From Arthrobacter nitroguajacolicus_D (GTDB taxonomy: Bacteria; Actinomycetota; Actinomycetes; Actinomycetales; Micrococcaceae), in contig NZ_JAVDSH010000007.1 in assembly GCF_031455195.1 (NCBI RefSeq), positions 124,001 to 188,000 on the forward strand: a stretch of 64,000 bases of DNA, read 5' to 3'. Numbering within the stretch: the first letter of the stretch is position 1; each line of letters begins with the position of its first letter. The position numbers and the translations under genes were made by a program. The notes beneath the pieces were generated by a model. It was not told where the DNA came from and did no database searches. It saw only the letters and a program-made list of their open reading frames with translations. Of this stretch, positions 43,513 to 53,123 are shown in pieces.

Positions 43513-44979
43513 TTACATGGATACTGCCGGTTGTTCGTTGTGGTGCTGGGGGTCCTGGTCCCGCTCGGGCTCGAGGTTCCTGGGTATGGCAAGGGCGATC
43601 ACGGCGGCTACCAAGGCCACGGCGCACCCGATGTACAACCCGGTCCTGAATCCATCAGCTGTGGGCACCAGATGCGACCCGGAATGCGTCGTCATTTGGG
43701 CGAGGACGACACCAATGACCGCGCCGGAGACGGACGTGCCGATGGAGAGCATCAAGGCGTTGAAGCTGTTCGCCGAACCTGTTTCGGTACCGGGGACGGC
43801 CCCCATGATGAGGGCAGGCAAGGCGCCATATGCAAAGCCGAGCCCGATGCCGCCGATAACATTAGCGACCACCAAGCCCCAGAGAATATCCATCAAGAAC
43901 ACTGAGACGGCGTAGCTGGAAGACGTAATGAGGGCGCCCACAATCAGCGTCGTCTTCGGTCCCCTGCTTGCGCTGAGTTTTGCTCCCAGCGGCGAAACCA
44001 GCATCATCGCCAGGCCTGCCGGTGCCATCCAAAAACCCATCTGCAGCATCGACTGTCCCAGGCCGTAGCCCGTCTCAGTAGGCAGCTGGAGGACCTGGGG
44101 AAGGATCAGCGAACGGGCATACATTGCGAAGCCCAGCAGAATTGATGCGACGTTAGTCAGTAGCACAGCCCGACGGATAGTCACGCGCAGGTCCACCAGG
44201 GCATCACGGGTGCGCAACTCCCAACAGCCCCAAAGCCCGAATAGAAATACTGCACCGCCCACGAGGCCGATGACCGCGGGACTAAGCCAGCCCCAGTCCC
44301 CGCCCTTGGACACGGCCAGAAGCAGGCAGATCAAGGCCGAACTAAGACCGAGTGCCCCCGGGAAGTCGAACTTTCCGGGGTTCTCTGGGACGGGAAGGTC
44401 CGGAGCCACCTTCCAGATCAGTAGCAGGCTCAGCAGGCTCACCGCCGCGGTGGCCCAGAAGAGAATGCGCCAGTCAGTGAACTGGACAACCGCAGCGGAA
44501 ATCGGGAGGCCGAGGGCTCCGCCAATGCCCAGTGATGAACTAACCAGAGCAATTGCTCCGCGCAGTTGAGCCGGTGGAAGCAGGTCCTTCAGGAAGCTGA
44601 TACCCAGCGGGACCATGCCTGCGGCCAAGCCCTGCAGGGCCCGGCCCGCAATCATGGGGACCACGGAGTCAGCCATGGCGCAAAGGGCCGATCCGAGGAT
44701 GAGCGGAACGAATGACCCCATGATGACCAGGCGTTTACCGAACATGTCCCCCAGCCGCCCTGCGACAGGAGTGACTACGGCTGACGCCAGGAGAGTCACG
44801 GTGATCACCCAGGACGTGTTGGAAGGGGTAGTGGCGAATATTCTCGGCAGCTCGACCAATAGAGGTACCACCAACGTGTGCGTCATCGAGGCAACGATCC
44901 CGGCAAACGCCAGTACTGCCACCACCGACCCGGTCCTGACATGGGATGAGTTGAGTGCACTGCTTTCCGTCATCAGCAT
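43513..44979 (-). CDS. MFS transporter, DHA2 (EmrB/QacA) type, about 14 TM
   Basis: Membrane protein of 488 residues. Motifs include VVTPVAGRLGDMFGKRLVIM, RALQGLAAGMVPLGISFLKDLLPPAQLRG and a long 14-span hydrophobic pattern typical of drug:H+ antiporters. In a catabolic operon it may export a toxic intermediate or act as an importer. TAGGAGATG precedes ATG 44979. It is separated from the upstream SDR gene by a terminator at 45103-45123 and starts its own unit with GMC and ALDH. Confidence 0.92.
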   Translation of the reverse strand: MLMTESSALNSSHVRTGSVVAVLAFAGIVASMTHTLVVPLLVELPRIFATTPSNTSWVITVTLLASAVVTPVAGRLGDMFGKRLVIMGSFVPLILGSALCAMADSVVPMIAGRALQGLAAGMVPLGISFLKDLLPPAQLRGAIALVSSSLGIGGALGLPISAAVVQFTDWRILFWATAAVSLLSLLLIWKVAPDLPVPENPGKFDFPGALGLSSALICLLLAVSKGGDWGWLSPAVIGLVGGAVFLFGLWGCWELRTRDALVDLRVTIRRAVLLTNVASILLGFAMYARSLILPQVLQLPTETGYGLGQSMLQMGFWMAPAGLAMMLVSPLGAKLSASRGPKTTLIVGALITSSSYAVSVFLMDILWGLVVANVIGGIGLGFAYGALPALIMGAVPGTETGSANSFNALMLSIGTSVSGAVIGVVLAQMTTHSGSHLVPTADGFRTGLYIGCAVALVAAVIALAIPRNLEPERDQDPQHHNEQPAVSM

Positions 44980-45302
44980 CTCCTAAGAAGGGTGGTTTCC
45001 ATTGGTGCTAAGGGGAGCCCCTGCCGCAGGTATAAGGGCCACCCTTTACTGACAGCCTCATCAGGTTCAATACCTTTGATCCTCGGCCGAAGTGGACTAC
45101 TCAAAAAAGAGCCTGTGGCTTTCTGTACTCGCCCGGCGGGGCCTTCATCGACACTAGATCCCCGTAGTGTTGCGCATTTCAGACATCACGTATCGTCGGG
45201 CAACTGGGTGCCGAGTCCGGCGAGAACGCGTCGAAGCCCTTTAGCCCGCGGAGGCGCGGACTCCCGGGGCGCTTGCATCAAAGAGCCGCTGCCGCTCGGC
45301 GG
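44980..45302. other. Leader region of the MFS-GMC-ALDH operon
   Basis: Holds a terminator (45103-45123, minus strand) and an inverted repeat AGGGG-AG-CCCCT at 45011-45022 close to the MFS start, perhaps an operator. No small gene is supported. Confidence 0.45.
45103..45123 (-). terminator. Rho-independent terminator after the SDR gene
   Basis: On the minus strand AGCC-ACA-GGCT, extended by A/T pairs with one bulge, runs into TTTTTT. It lies about 180 bases beyond the SDR stop and before the MFS operon. Confidence 0.6.
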
Positions 45303-46082
45303 CTAGATCGCCGACCAGCCGCCGTCAGAGGCCAGAACCGCGCCGTTAAGGTTGGTGCCGTCGTCGCTGAGCAGGAAAGTGATAGAGGCGGCCAACTGCG
45401 AGGCGTTGGCGGGCGTGGGGACATTGGCCTCCATGAGGGGGACGAGTCGCTCGGTGGCCAGCTGGGAGGCAAAGGTTGCCTCGATGCCAGTGAATGTGGG
45501 CCCGGGAGCGACGGTATTGAACCGAAGACCCTTCGGGCCGTACATGACGGCGGAGTTCCTGGTCAGACCAACAACGGCATGTTTGGAGGCGGTGTACGCA
45601 GCACCAGCAGCCGAGCCGCGGATGCCAGCCTCTGAGGAAACGTTGACTACGGACCCCGTCCCGGCTTCCAGCATCAGCGGCACCACTGCACGGGTAAGGC
45701 GCATCAGGGCCGTGACATTGATACGGAAAACGCGATCCCAGAGCTCATCGTCCACCTCGTGGATTGGTGCGAAGTCATCCATGATCCCGGCGACGTTGGC
45801 CAAGGCGTCAATGCGTCCGCCGGCGGCAGAAACCACGGCGGCAACAGTTTCCTCAGTGGAGATGTCGCCGGCCACTGGCACCAGGGCAAGGCTTTTGTTC
45901 TCTTCGACAAGAACATCGAGGCGTCCCTTGCTGATGTCGGCGGCGATAACCCTGCCTCCCTCCTTGGCGATGCGCAGGGCGGTGGCCTGCCCGATACCGG
46001 ATGCTGCACCCGTTACGACGACGGTTTTTCCCGCAAAGCGGCCGTTAGTGATGGTTTCCTGCCATATGGCTTCGTTGCCCAT
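45303..46082 (-). CDS. SDR family oxidoreductase
   Basis: Short-chain dehydrogenase of 259 residues: VVTGAASGIGQATALRIAKEG for cofactor binding, NVAG, and YTASK with catalytic Tyr and Lys, preceded by VVNVSSEAG. The substrate is unknown; most likely an alcohol or ketone of the neighbouring oxidative route. It is transcribed away from the TetR gene and shares its regulatory gap, so it is a probable direct target of that repressor. Confidence 0.92.
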   Translation of the reverse strand: MGNEAIWQETITNGRFAGKTVVVTGAASGIGQATALRIAKEGGRVIAADISKGRLDVLVEENKSLALVPVAGDISTEETVAAVVSAAGGRIDALANVAGIMDDFAPIHEVDDELWDRVFRINVTALMRLTRAVVPLMLEAGTGSVVNVSSEAGIRGSAAGAAYTASKHAVVGLTRNSAVMYGPKGLRFNTVAPGPTFTGIEATFASQLATERLVPLMEANVPTPANASQLAASITFLLSDDGTNLNGAVLASDGGWSAI

Positions 46083-46123
46083 GATGTCCTCCCAGATGCC
46101 AAATAGTGTTCAAACAACTATAT

Positions 46124-46136
46124 GGCACTCTGTGTC
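46124..46136. promoter_or_regulatory. TetR-type operator between SDR and TetR genes
   Basis: GGCAC-TCT-GTGTC; its reverse complement GACACAGAGTGCC differs at one position from the site at 38543-38555. Its place in the 65-base divergent gap fits autorepression and SDR control. Confidence 0.6.
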
Positions 46137-46147
46137 ATTATGGAAGG

Positions 46148-46759
46148 GTGGATACTGATGAGATGCTTTCGAATGATTCGATCACCATCAAACGCTCTCC
46201 TGGGCGGCCGGTGACTATCGATCCCGAGGCGGTCGCCGCCCTTGCCCTCAGAATTTTTGCCGAGCGGGGGTATGAGCAGACCTCAATGGAGGATATTGCG
46301 CGCGAGGCCCACGTCGGACGAAAGACCCTGTATCGCCATTTCGCGAACAAAGCGGACCTGGTGTGGGGCGGTATGGGGCCAGTGATAGAAGCATCTGCCG
46401 CCGCGTTCGATTCAGCCCCTGCAGAGCCCTTGCCCGCAAACGCGATTCTGGATGGACTCCGGGAAGCGGTGCTGGCCGGTATTGCCGCCATCCCGGACCT
46501 CGCCGTGACCCGCGGAAGGCTCCGATTGATCGCCGAACACCCGGAGCTGCTCAGTCGGAGCCAGGAATATTTGGGGACCCGTCATGAGCAGACCCGCTCC
46601 TACCTCACTGCCCGTGGCATTCCTGAAGACACCGCCAGGTATCTGTGTGCCGCTCTTAGCGGCGCATTGTTCGAAGCCTGGCTGCAATGGGCTGCTCATG
46701 ATGACTCCGACCCCGCCCCCTACCTTCGGCGGGCTCTTGCCGTCCTCCGGCTGGGCTAA
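46148..46759 (+). CDS. TetR family transcriptional regulator
   Basis: Repressor of about 203 residues. The N-terminal HTH is clear (ALRIFAERGYEQTSMEDIAREAHVGRKTLYRHFANKADL), followed by a helical ligand domain. The start is uncertain: GTG 46148 or ATG 46163; the longer frame from 46106 would include the operator. It diverges from the SDR gene. The ligand is probably a substrate or intermediate of the oxidative module. Confidence 0.9.
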   Translation: MDTDEMLSNDSITIKRSPGRPVTIDPEAVAALALRIFAERGYEQTSMEDIAREAHVGRKTLYRHFANKADLVWGGMGPVIEASAAAFDSAPAEPLPANAILDGLREAVLAGIAAIPDLAVTRGRLRLIAEHPELLSRSQEYLGTRHEQTRSYLTARGIPEDTARYLCAALSGALFEAWLQWAAHDDSDPAPYLRRALAVLRLG

Positions 46760-47734
46760 TTTAGGTCTTCTTTCCCGAGGCGGATGACGCACGCTCCGGT
46801 AGCGCCAGAAAGGCCCTGGCCTTTCCATTTGCTCCTTCGGCGACTTGGATAGGTGAGTGTTGATTCTTTATACGCCGCACTGCAAATGGAGCCATTGTCG
46901 ACGTTTGAACGAGGCCTGCGAGCACTTTCAACTTCATAGCAACGGTGGAAAGCGGGACGGTCCAGCCACTCCTCATGGCCTAACGCGCCGCTCAAATGCG
47001 GCAGGAATTTCGCGAGTTCCGGGTCGTATTCGGGGTGGCCTCATGCGGACGATTCCGGACACCTCCGTGGGGCCGGCAGGTGCGGCTGCACCAGTTGTCG
47101 GACGATGGATGGTTGCATCTTTCATTCCCATAACCGCGTGATTGATGGCCTCTGGGAGCGGTGAGGGGTCTTACCTGACTTCCTCCATACCTTGCGACGG
47201 GCGATGCTCTTGAATGACTGGTCCATATTCTTACATTTCAATTGACACGGGCTCGCTGGTCAGATCCTGAGGCAATGCCCCGGGTGGGATCTCCGGCGCT
47301 GAATGCCACATGAGTTGCGGGGCCATTGGCGCCTTAGCGGCGTCAAGGGCGCGAAACGCGGCCATAGGGTCCGAAGACGTATCCTCCGGATGCTCCCAAG
47401 GCCGCCCTAAAGATACCCCCATCCCCGACCGAACTAGGGGATATGTTTATTGCCTTCCACCTGGCAATCGCACCTTCTGGGGACTCGCGAACAGGTCCAC
47501 GCCCACTCCGGGGGCGTGGAGTCGAGGGCCGTGATGAAGCAGGGACGGGGCGGCAAGGTCTCCCAACCGCCGGCGCCGCTTGCTGACGCCGAGGGGCTGC
47601 AGTGTCCCGTCATACCGCTGGTGCATGGTGCGACGCAGCCGGTCAAGAATTGATTTATGTAGTACTGCACTTCGTCTATTTCCTCTGGAGTAATCCATTC
47701 CACTGATCGCCTAGAGGGCAAGTCTTCGTGGTTA
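46760..47734. other. Long region without intact gene between modules
   Basis: No ORF with convincing start and motif. The minus strand at about 47050-46900 reads YDPELAKFLPHL then HEEWLDRPAF, faintly like the start of an acetyl-esterase, but it cannot be followed. A strong 8-bp stem hairpin (CCACGCCC at 47497-47504 with GGGCGTGG at 47512-47519) is present without a T-run. Confidence 0.4.
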
Positions 47735-47780
47735 TTGACGCGCGTCACCGGTTCGTGGTTAGATCGGTGACGCGCGTCAC
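47735..47780 (+). promoter_or_regulatory. Promoter with paired CG-centred operators before the esterase
   Basis: TGACGCGCGTCA occurs at 47736-47747 and 47768-47779, 32 bases apart. The first copy overlaps a TTGACG -35 (47735-47740); TTAGAT at 47759-47764 is a possible -10. Both sites are perfect 12-bp palindromes with central CG, typical of LacI-family operators. Confidence 0.7.
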
Positions 47781-47870
47781 TAGCGGATGTGCGGAGGGCG
47801 GTGAGAACGCTTGTCGTCACCTGATAGTTCATGATCATGATCGACCAACCAAGAGGAGATACGTTTCACG

Positions 47871-48842
47871 ATGACAACAGAATTCCCTGCTCCAACCACC
47901 ATCAGCCTTGAGGCCCAGAAGATACTGGCCACGGTCGCCGCAAGGCCGCCACAGCCTGATCCTGCGCCTGCTGACCTCGATGTCTGGCGCGCCTTGGCGG
48001 CGGCCGCCGAATCATCAGACCCTGTCTTCGTCGAGACCATGGCGCGAGCGACCACTGGTGCCGTGACATCAGACGTTGCAGTAGCTGTAGAAGCCGGCGA
48101 GATCCATGGGGCGAAGTTCTTTGCGGCTGAGCCGTCGGGCATCGCAACCGACGACGAGCGGGCCCTTCTCTACATCCACGGAGGAGGTTTCCTTTGGGGC
48201 GGCGGGCCCACTGCGCGCCGCTCCACCGAGCTTATCGCCGGCAACATCGGCGTGCGTACCTGGGGCATGGACTATCGGCAACTCCCGGAGAACCCGTTCC
48301 CGGCTGGGTTGGATGACTGCCTGATGGTATACCGTGAACTGCTGAAGACCCATAGGCCGGAGATGATCGCCGTCGCCGGACAGTCCGGGGGCGCAAGTCT
48401 CGCAGCAGCCCTTCTCCTTCGAGCCCGAGACGAGGGTCTGCCATTGCCGGGCGCCGCCTGCCTCATTTCTCCTTGCGTCGATTTCACGCAGGCCGGCGAC
48501 ACGTACACCACCCTCGGCTTTGCCCTCCCCAACGGATGGGACCCAACGAACACGCTCGATCTCTATCGCGGCGAAACACCACTCGAGCACCCTTACATCT
48601 CACCTCTGTTCGGCACGTTCACCGCAGACTTCCCGCCTGTCATGCTGACCTCCGGGACGCGAGACTTCCTCCTATCGGATACCGTGCGGTTGCACCGCAA
48701 ACTCCTCCAGGCCGGCGTCCGCGCCGAACTGCATGTCTGGGAAGGCGCCTTGCACGGAATGTTCATGGGACAGGCTCCCGAGGACCGAGAGCAGATCGAG
48801 CAGGCACGCCGATTCCTTGAAGCCTGCTGGGCAGCAGCATGA
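47871..48842 (+). CDS. Alpha/beta hydrolase, hormone-sensitive-lipase-type esterase
   Basis: Esterase of 323 residues. The oxyanion motif is YIHGGGF, the nucleophile elbow GQSGG (Ser172), with Asp in GTRDFLLSD and His in ALHGMF. Such cytoplasmic enzymes hydrolyse short acyl or aryl esters; next to beta-glycosidases it may deacylate decorated glycosides. Control by the twin operators at 47736 and 47768 matches that of the GH2 gene. A decayed copy of its central region lies at about 57000-57256. Confidence 0.92.
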   Translation: MTTEFPAPTTISLEAQKILATVAARPPQPDPAPADLDVWRALAAAAESSDPVFVETMARATTGAVTSDVAVAVEAGEIHGAKFFAAEPSGIATDDERALLYIHGGGFLWGGGPTARRSTELIAGNIGVRTWGMDYRQLPENPFPAGLDDCLMVYRELLKTHRPEMIAVAGQSGGASLAAALLLRARDEGLPLPGAACLISPCVDFTQAGDTYTTLGFALPNGWDPTNTLDLYRGETPLEHPYISPLFGTFTADFPPVMLTSGTRDFLLSDTVRLHRKLLQAGVRAELHVWEGALHGMFMGQAPEDREQIEQARRFLEACWAAA

Positions 48843-49068
48843 CCGCCGCGATAAAACACGACCTGCAACAGCGGGGATCGCAACACCTGCACACCTAGGG
48901 CCAATGGGCAAGTGATAAGCCAGCAAAGATTGAACGACGACACTCGAAGCGGCGGGAACCAATCATGCATCGTGAATGAATCTTGGCACGAAAGGTCGGC
49001 CACACCGGCATTACCCCAGGCGCATGGAGCTCCCGCAATTACGAACAAAGTTCTTTTTTAGTCAGCTA
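48843..49068. other. Spacer between esterase and GH2 promoter
   Basis: No gene or clear terminator is seen in this short stretch; it leads into the second operator pair. Confidence 0.4.
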
Positions 49069-49116
49069 TTGACGCGCGTCACCAACGCGTGATTCCATCG
49101 TTGGTGACGCGCGTCA
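49069..49116 (+). promoter_or_regulatory. Promoter with paired CG-centred operators before the GH2 gene
   Basis: TGACGCGCGTCA at 49070-49081 and 49105-49116, identical to the pair before the esterase. TTGACG at 49069-49074 again overlaps the first copy, and TTCCAT at 49093-49098 is at the same distance as TTAGAT in the other promoter. Strong evidence for co-regulation. Confidence 0.72.
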
Positions 49117-49148
49117 CCGATGAACGCTATATTTTTCTAGGAGTGCTA

Positions 49149-51629
49149 ATGGCCAGGAAACCATTCAATGAAGGATGGTCTGTCCGGACGAGGGTCAGTG
49201 CTTTCGCTGAACTGGGCGGAGCAAGCGAACAGTGGGTTGATGTGGTGCTTCCGCATGATGCGCTGATCTCGAAGAGCAGAAGCAGTGATGCTCCCGCCGG
49301 GGCGGCTGGCGCGTATTTTCCCAGCGGTGCTTTCGAATACCGCAGGAAGCTCGATGTCTATGGGGCTGATCGCGGCAAGGTGTTCATTCTCGAGTTCGAC
49401 GGCGTCTACCGGGATGCGATGGTGTATGTCAATGGTGCTCTGGCCGGCCAGGACGCATATGGCTACTCGCGCTTTACGGTGCGTATCGACCCGTATCTCC
49501 GGTTCGGTACCGCGAACGAGGTCCGGGTGGTCTGCAGGGCTCACCGGGACAGCCGCTGGTACACCGGTGCCGGCATCTACCGGGACGTGCACCTGATTGT
49601 TAAGGAACCCATTCACATCGGCGTAGACGGTGTCCGTGTCACCACTGCTGACATCGACAGCGAACGCGCGATGGTAGAGGTGACTGCAACCATCACCAAT
49701 ACCACCGCCGTCACCACCACGGTCAACCTGGCCACGTCGGTCAATGAAGAAGGCATCGCCGAGGACGCCAGCGACGAGTCCCCTGTCACACTGCTTCCAG
49801 GCACCTCGGCTGTGGTGCGCCATCGGCTGATGGTCGAGGATCCGGCCTTGTGGGGACTCGATTCGCCGTCCCTGTACACCTGTTTCCTGCAGTTGCGCGA
49901 CGCTGGCAAGGTCATCGACAGAGAAGCCGTCACGTTCGGGATCCGTCGGATCCAGGTCGACGCCAGGCGAGGGTTGCGCCTGAATGGTGAGACCGTGAAA
50001 CTGCGCGGGGCCTGCGTTCATCACGACAATGGACCTTTGGGTGCGGCGAGCATAGCCGCGGCCGAGGAGCGCCGGGTCCTGGTGCTGAAGGAAGCCGGGT
50101 TCAACGCCATCAGAAGCTCGCACAACCCCGCGAGCTCCGCACTCCTGGACGCCTGTGACCGGCTCGGGATGCTCGTCATCGACGAAGCTTTTGACGTTTG
50201 GACCTCCGGTAAGTCCGATTATGACTACGCCACTGATTTCGCGCAGTGGTGGGAGCGCGATCTTGAGGCCCTGGTGGCCAAGGACATTAACCACCCCAGC
50301 GTGATCATGTACTCCATCGGCAACGAGATTCCGGAAACCGGAACACCTGATGGCGGGGTGTGGAGCCGCCGGCTTGCCGAAAAACTGCGGTCGCTGGATG
50401 CGACCCGGCCCATCACCAACGGCATCAACGGTTTTGTCTCGAGTCTGGACCTGGTCCTGGCTGGCATGAAGCAGCATCAGGGCGCAACTGCCGACACCGG
50501 CGCGGGGGTGAACGGGATGATGACCCAGGTCGGGGACATGATGAACCAAATCTCGGCATCCGAAATGGTCAGCGAACGGACCGCCGAATCCTTTTCCGTG
50601 CTCGACGTGGCAGGAATGAACTACGGTGACGGGCGCTACTTGCTGGATAAAGCACTCTTTCCGAACCGCGTCATTGCCGGCACGGAGACTTTTCCAGGGC
50701 AGATCGCCAAAAACTGGGACCTCGTCAAAACCAACAATCATGTCATTGGCGACTTCGCCTGGACCGGGTGGGACTACCTGGGAGAAGCCGGTTTGGGCTC
50801 AGTGGGATACGCCGACGGCGATACCAGTGCAGCCGCAACCGTCGCAAAGCCCTACCCATGGCTTACCGCGTGGACAGGCGACATCGACATCACCGGTGAA
50901 CGCCGCCCTGCCTCCTACTACCGCGAAATTGTCTTCGGACTCCGGTCAACGCCATACATCGCGGTCCACCGCCCGCAGTTTCATGGACGCACACCACTCA
51001 TGACGCCCTGGTCCTGGAGTGATGCGATCAGCAGCTGGACCTGGGAGGGATTCGAGGGAGAGCCGATCCAGCTGGAAGTCTACTCGGACAGCGACGACGT
51101 AGAACTGCTCCTCAACGGGGTGCCTGTCGGACGATCCACGGTAGGAGAAAAGCTGGCCTTCCGTGCCGACTTCGAGATCATCTATACCCCCGGCGACCTG
51201 ACCGCTGTCGCTTATAAGGACGGTCATGAACATTCCCGCGTGCAACTATCCACAGCACGCGACCAGTTGCATCTTGACGTGACCTCCGACGTCGACCTCC
51301 TCACGGCTGACACCGGGGACCTCGCCTTCGTACGAATAGCACTCACGGACGAAAACGGCATTGTTCACAACGGCCGAGACCGGAAAGTCGCCGTAACTGT
51401 GGATGGACCCGCGACCCTCCAGGGCCTCGGCAGCGCCAACCCCGCTACCGACGAACCCTTCACAGCAGACTCGCACACCACCTTCGACGGCCGAGCCCTG
51501 GCCATCATCCGCCCAACCGGGCAGGGCCCTGTCACCGTCACCGTGACAGCCTCCGGCTGCGAACCGGCCACCGTCACCATCGGTGCCAACGCAACCAAAG
51601 AAACGGGAGAACGACACCTCGTCTCCTAG
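49149..51629 (+). CDS. GH2 family glycoside hydrolase, beta-galactosidase-like
   Basis: Large cytoplasmic glycosidase of 826 residues. The order is GH2 sugar-binding domain (about 1-160, VDVVLPHDALI), Ig-like domain, TIM barrel with acid/base Glu393 in YSIGNEIPETG and nucleophile Glu513 in GTETFPG, then one or two beta-sandwich domains (VAYKDG..., VTVDGPATLQGLGSANP). This resembles DUF4982-containing beta-galactosidases; glucuronidase or mannosidase activity is not excluded. ATG 49149 has AGGAG at 49139-49143; the longer frame from 49089 would include an operator. Operon: GH2, MFS, GH3, GH1. Confidence 0.92.
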   Translation: MARKPFNEGWSVRTRVSAFAELGGASEQWVDVVLPHDALISKSRSSDAPAGAAGAYFPSGAFEYRRKLDVYGADRGKVFILEFDGVYRDAMVYVNGALAGQDAYGYSRFTVRIDPYLRFGTANEVRVVCRAHRDSRWYTGAGIYRDVHLIVKEPIHIGVDGVRVTTADIDSERAMVEVTATITNTTAVTTTVNLATSVNEEGIAEDASDESPVTLLPGTSAVVRHRLMVEDPALWGLDSPSLYTCFLQLRDAGKVIDREAVTFGIRRIQVDARRGLRLNGETVKLRGACVHHDNGPLGAASIAAAEERRVLVLKEAGFNAIRSSHNPASSALLDACDRLGMLVIDEAFDVWTSGKSDYDYATDFAQWWERDLEALVAKDINHPSVIMYSIGNEIPETGTPDGGVWSRRLAEKLRSLDATRPITNGINGFVSSLDLVLAGMKQHQGATADTGAGVNGMMTQVGDMMNQISASEMVSERTAESFSVLDVAGMNYGDGRYLLDKALFPNRVIAGTETFPGQIAKNWDLVKTNNHVIGDFAWTGWDYLGEAGLGSVGYADGDTSAAATVAKPYPWLTAWTGDIDITGERRPASYYREIVFGLRSTPYIAVHRPQFHGRTPLMTPWSWSDAISSWTWEGFEGEPIQLEVYSDSDDVELLLNGVPVGRSTVGEKLAFRADFEIIYTPGDLTAVAYKDGHEHSRVQLSTARDQLHLDVTSDVDLLTADTGDLAFVRIALTDENGIVHNGRDRKVAVTVDGPATLQGLGSANPATDEPFTADSHTTFDGRALAIIRPTGQGPVTVTVTASGCEPATVTIGANATKETGERHLVS

Positions 51630-51707
51630 CACTAACACCCCCGCTCCACCTGTTTCCTTTCACCTCAGTCCCCCAACATCTGTACACCAAGACAACGGAG
51701 TCCAGCC

Positions 51708-53054
51708 TTGAAAAACAACAGCAATCTTCCGCCAGCCACCGCCACCATCGGGGGCACATCAGCCCAGGTGGGCGAAGAACAAGTCCTGCTTGCTCCTCCT
51801 CCCACCGCGGAAAAGGACCTGCCCAAGGTCAGCGCCAAGTACATTTGGCTGTTGCTGCTGGGCATGTTCGGAACCTACATCGCCCTCGTCACACCCATAG
51901 CCCTCTCCCTGGCCATCAAAATCAAAGCAATCGCACCAGATCACGAGGAGTACCTGGGGTTCGTCATCGGCGCCGCCGCCGTCGTCTCGCTGGTCTCCGG
52001 TCCCATCACCGGGGTCCTCAGTGACCGCACACGAAGCCGCTTCGGGCGCCGCCGCCCCTGGCTCGTAGCCGGCTCCCTTGTCGGTACCCTGGGACTGCTC
52101 ATTATCGCCCTCGCACCGGACGTGCCCATGGTTGCGTTAGGTTGGATCGTCACGACGCTGGGCTGGAACACCGTCATCGGAAACTTCACCAACTCGCAGG
52201 CAGACCTCCTGCCGGAGTCCCAGCGCGGAAAAGTCGGCGGCCTGGTCGGCTTCGTCACCATGGCGGCACCAGTGACCGGCTCCATCCTCGCCGGCACCTT
52301 TGCCAAAGACACCTTCTTGCTCTTTATGATCCCCGCAGTGCTTGGCTTGGTCCTAACCGCTTTGTTCACCTTCGTCATCCGTGAGGACGACAGCCGCACC
52401 CGCACCTTCGAGGACAGCCTGAACCTGCGCGTGATCCTGTCCAAGTTCGTGTACAACCCCCGAGCGTACCCCGACTTTTCGTGGAACTGGCTCGGACGAT
52501 TCCTCTTCTACTTTGGCCTCACTCTGAGTTCAACCTTCACCGCGTTCTACTTCGCACAGCGGCTCGGGGTTCAGATCACCGAAATCGGCACCATTGTGGC
52601 AATCGGCGGGATGGTCGGTATCGTCACGATGATTATCGGCTCCATCGGAGGCGGCTTCCTTTCCGACAAGATGCGCAGGCGCAAGCTCTTCGTGATCAGC
52701 GCCGGTTTCATGTTCTCCGCAGGTGCACTTGTCATGGCATTCGGGGACAACATGCCCATGCTTCTCATTGGCCTAGCCATCTCAAACCTGGGCCTTGGCA
52801 TCTTCTCCGCCGTTGATCAGGCCCTGGTCCTGGACGTACTGCCCGAGCGGGACACCGACGCCGGACGGTTCGTGGGCATCAACGGACTCGCCAACTCCCT
52901 GGCGCAGTCAGCCGCTCCGCTCATTGCACCGCTTTTCCTGGGCATTGGTGTAGCCGCTGGAGGAGACAAAAACTACTCCCTGCTCTACCTGCTGGCCGGT
53001 GCCTTCACGATCCTCGGCGGCGTCGTCGTCCTGAAGGTCAAAGCCGTCCGCTGA
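51708..53054 (+). CDS. MFS sugar transporter
   Basis: Membrane protein of 448 residues with a long cytoplasmic N-terminus (about 45 residues) and 12 spans. The loop GVLSDRTRSRFGRRRPW after TM2 is typical of the GPH/sucrose-symporter-like MFS group, so uptake of a disaccharide or beta-glycoside is likely. Start is TTG 51708 with GGAG at 51697-51700 at good spacing; no nearby ATG fits. It lies between GH2 and GH3 genes on the same strand. Confidence 0.88.
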   Translation: MKNNSNLPPATATIGGTSAQVGEEQVLLAPPPTAEKDLPKVSAKYIWLLLLGMFGTYIALVTPIALSLAIKIKAIAPDHEEYLGFVIGAAAVVSLVSGPITGVLSDRTRSRFGRRRPWLVAGSLVGTLGLLIIALAPDVPMVALGWIVTTLGWNTVIGNFTNSQADLLPESQRGKVGGLVGFVTMAAPVTGSILAGTFAKDTFLLFMIPAVLGLVLTALFTFVIREDDSRTRTFEDSLNLRVILSKFVYNPRAYPDFSWNWLGRFLFYFGLTLSSTFTAFYFAQRLGVQITEIGTIVAIGGMVGIVTMIIGSIGGGFLSDKMRRRKLFVISAGFMFSAGALVMAFGDNMPMLLIGLAISNLGLGIFSAVDQALVLDVLPERDTDAGRFVGINGLANSLAQSAAPLIAPLFLGIGVAAGGDKNYSLLYLLAGAFTILGGVVVLKVKAVR

Positions 53055-53123
53055 TCCCACGGTCCGAAAGGGAGCGCAGCTGACAGGCGTGCAACCGGGC
53101 CACCCCTACTAAAGAGGAATTCC

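Noticed and set aside
44990..45200. Possible riboswitch before the MFS-GMC-ALDH operon
   Set aside because: Some hairpins exist, but the sequence does not match TPP, glycine or other consensus elements that I can check by eye.
49146..50741. 531-codon minus-strand ORF
   Set aside because: Antisense to the GH2 gene, which has clear catalytic motifs and ribosome site.
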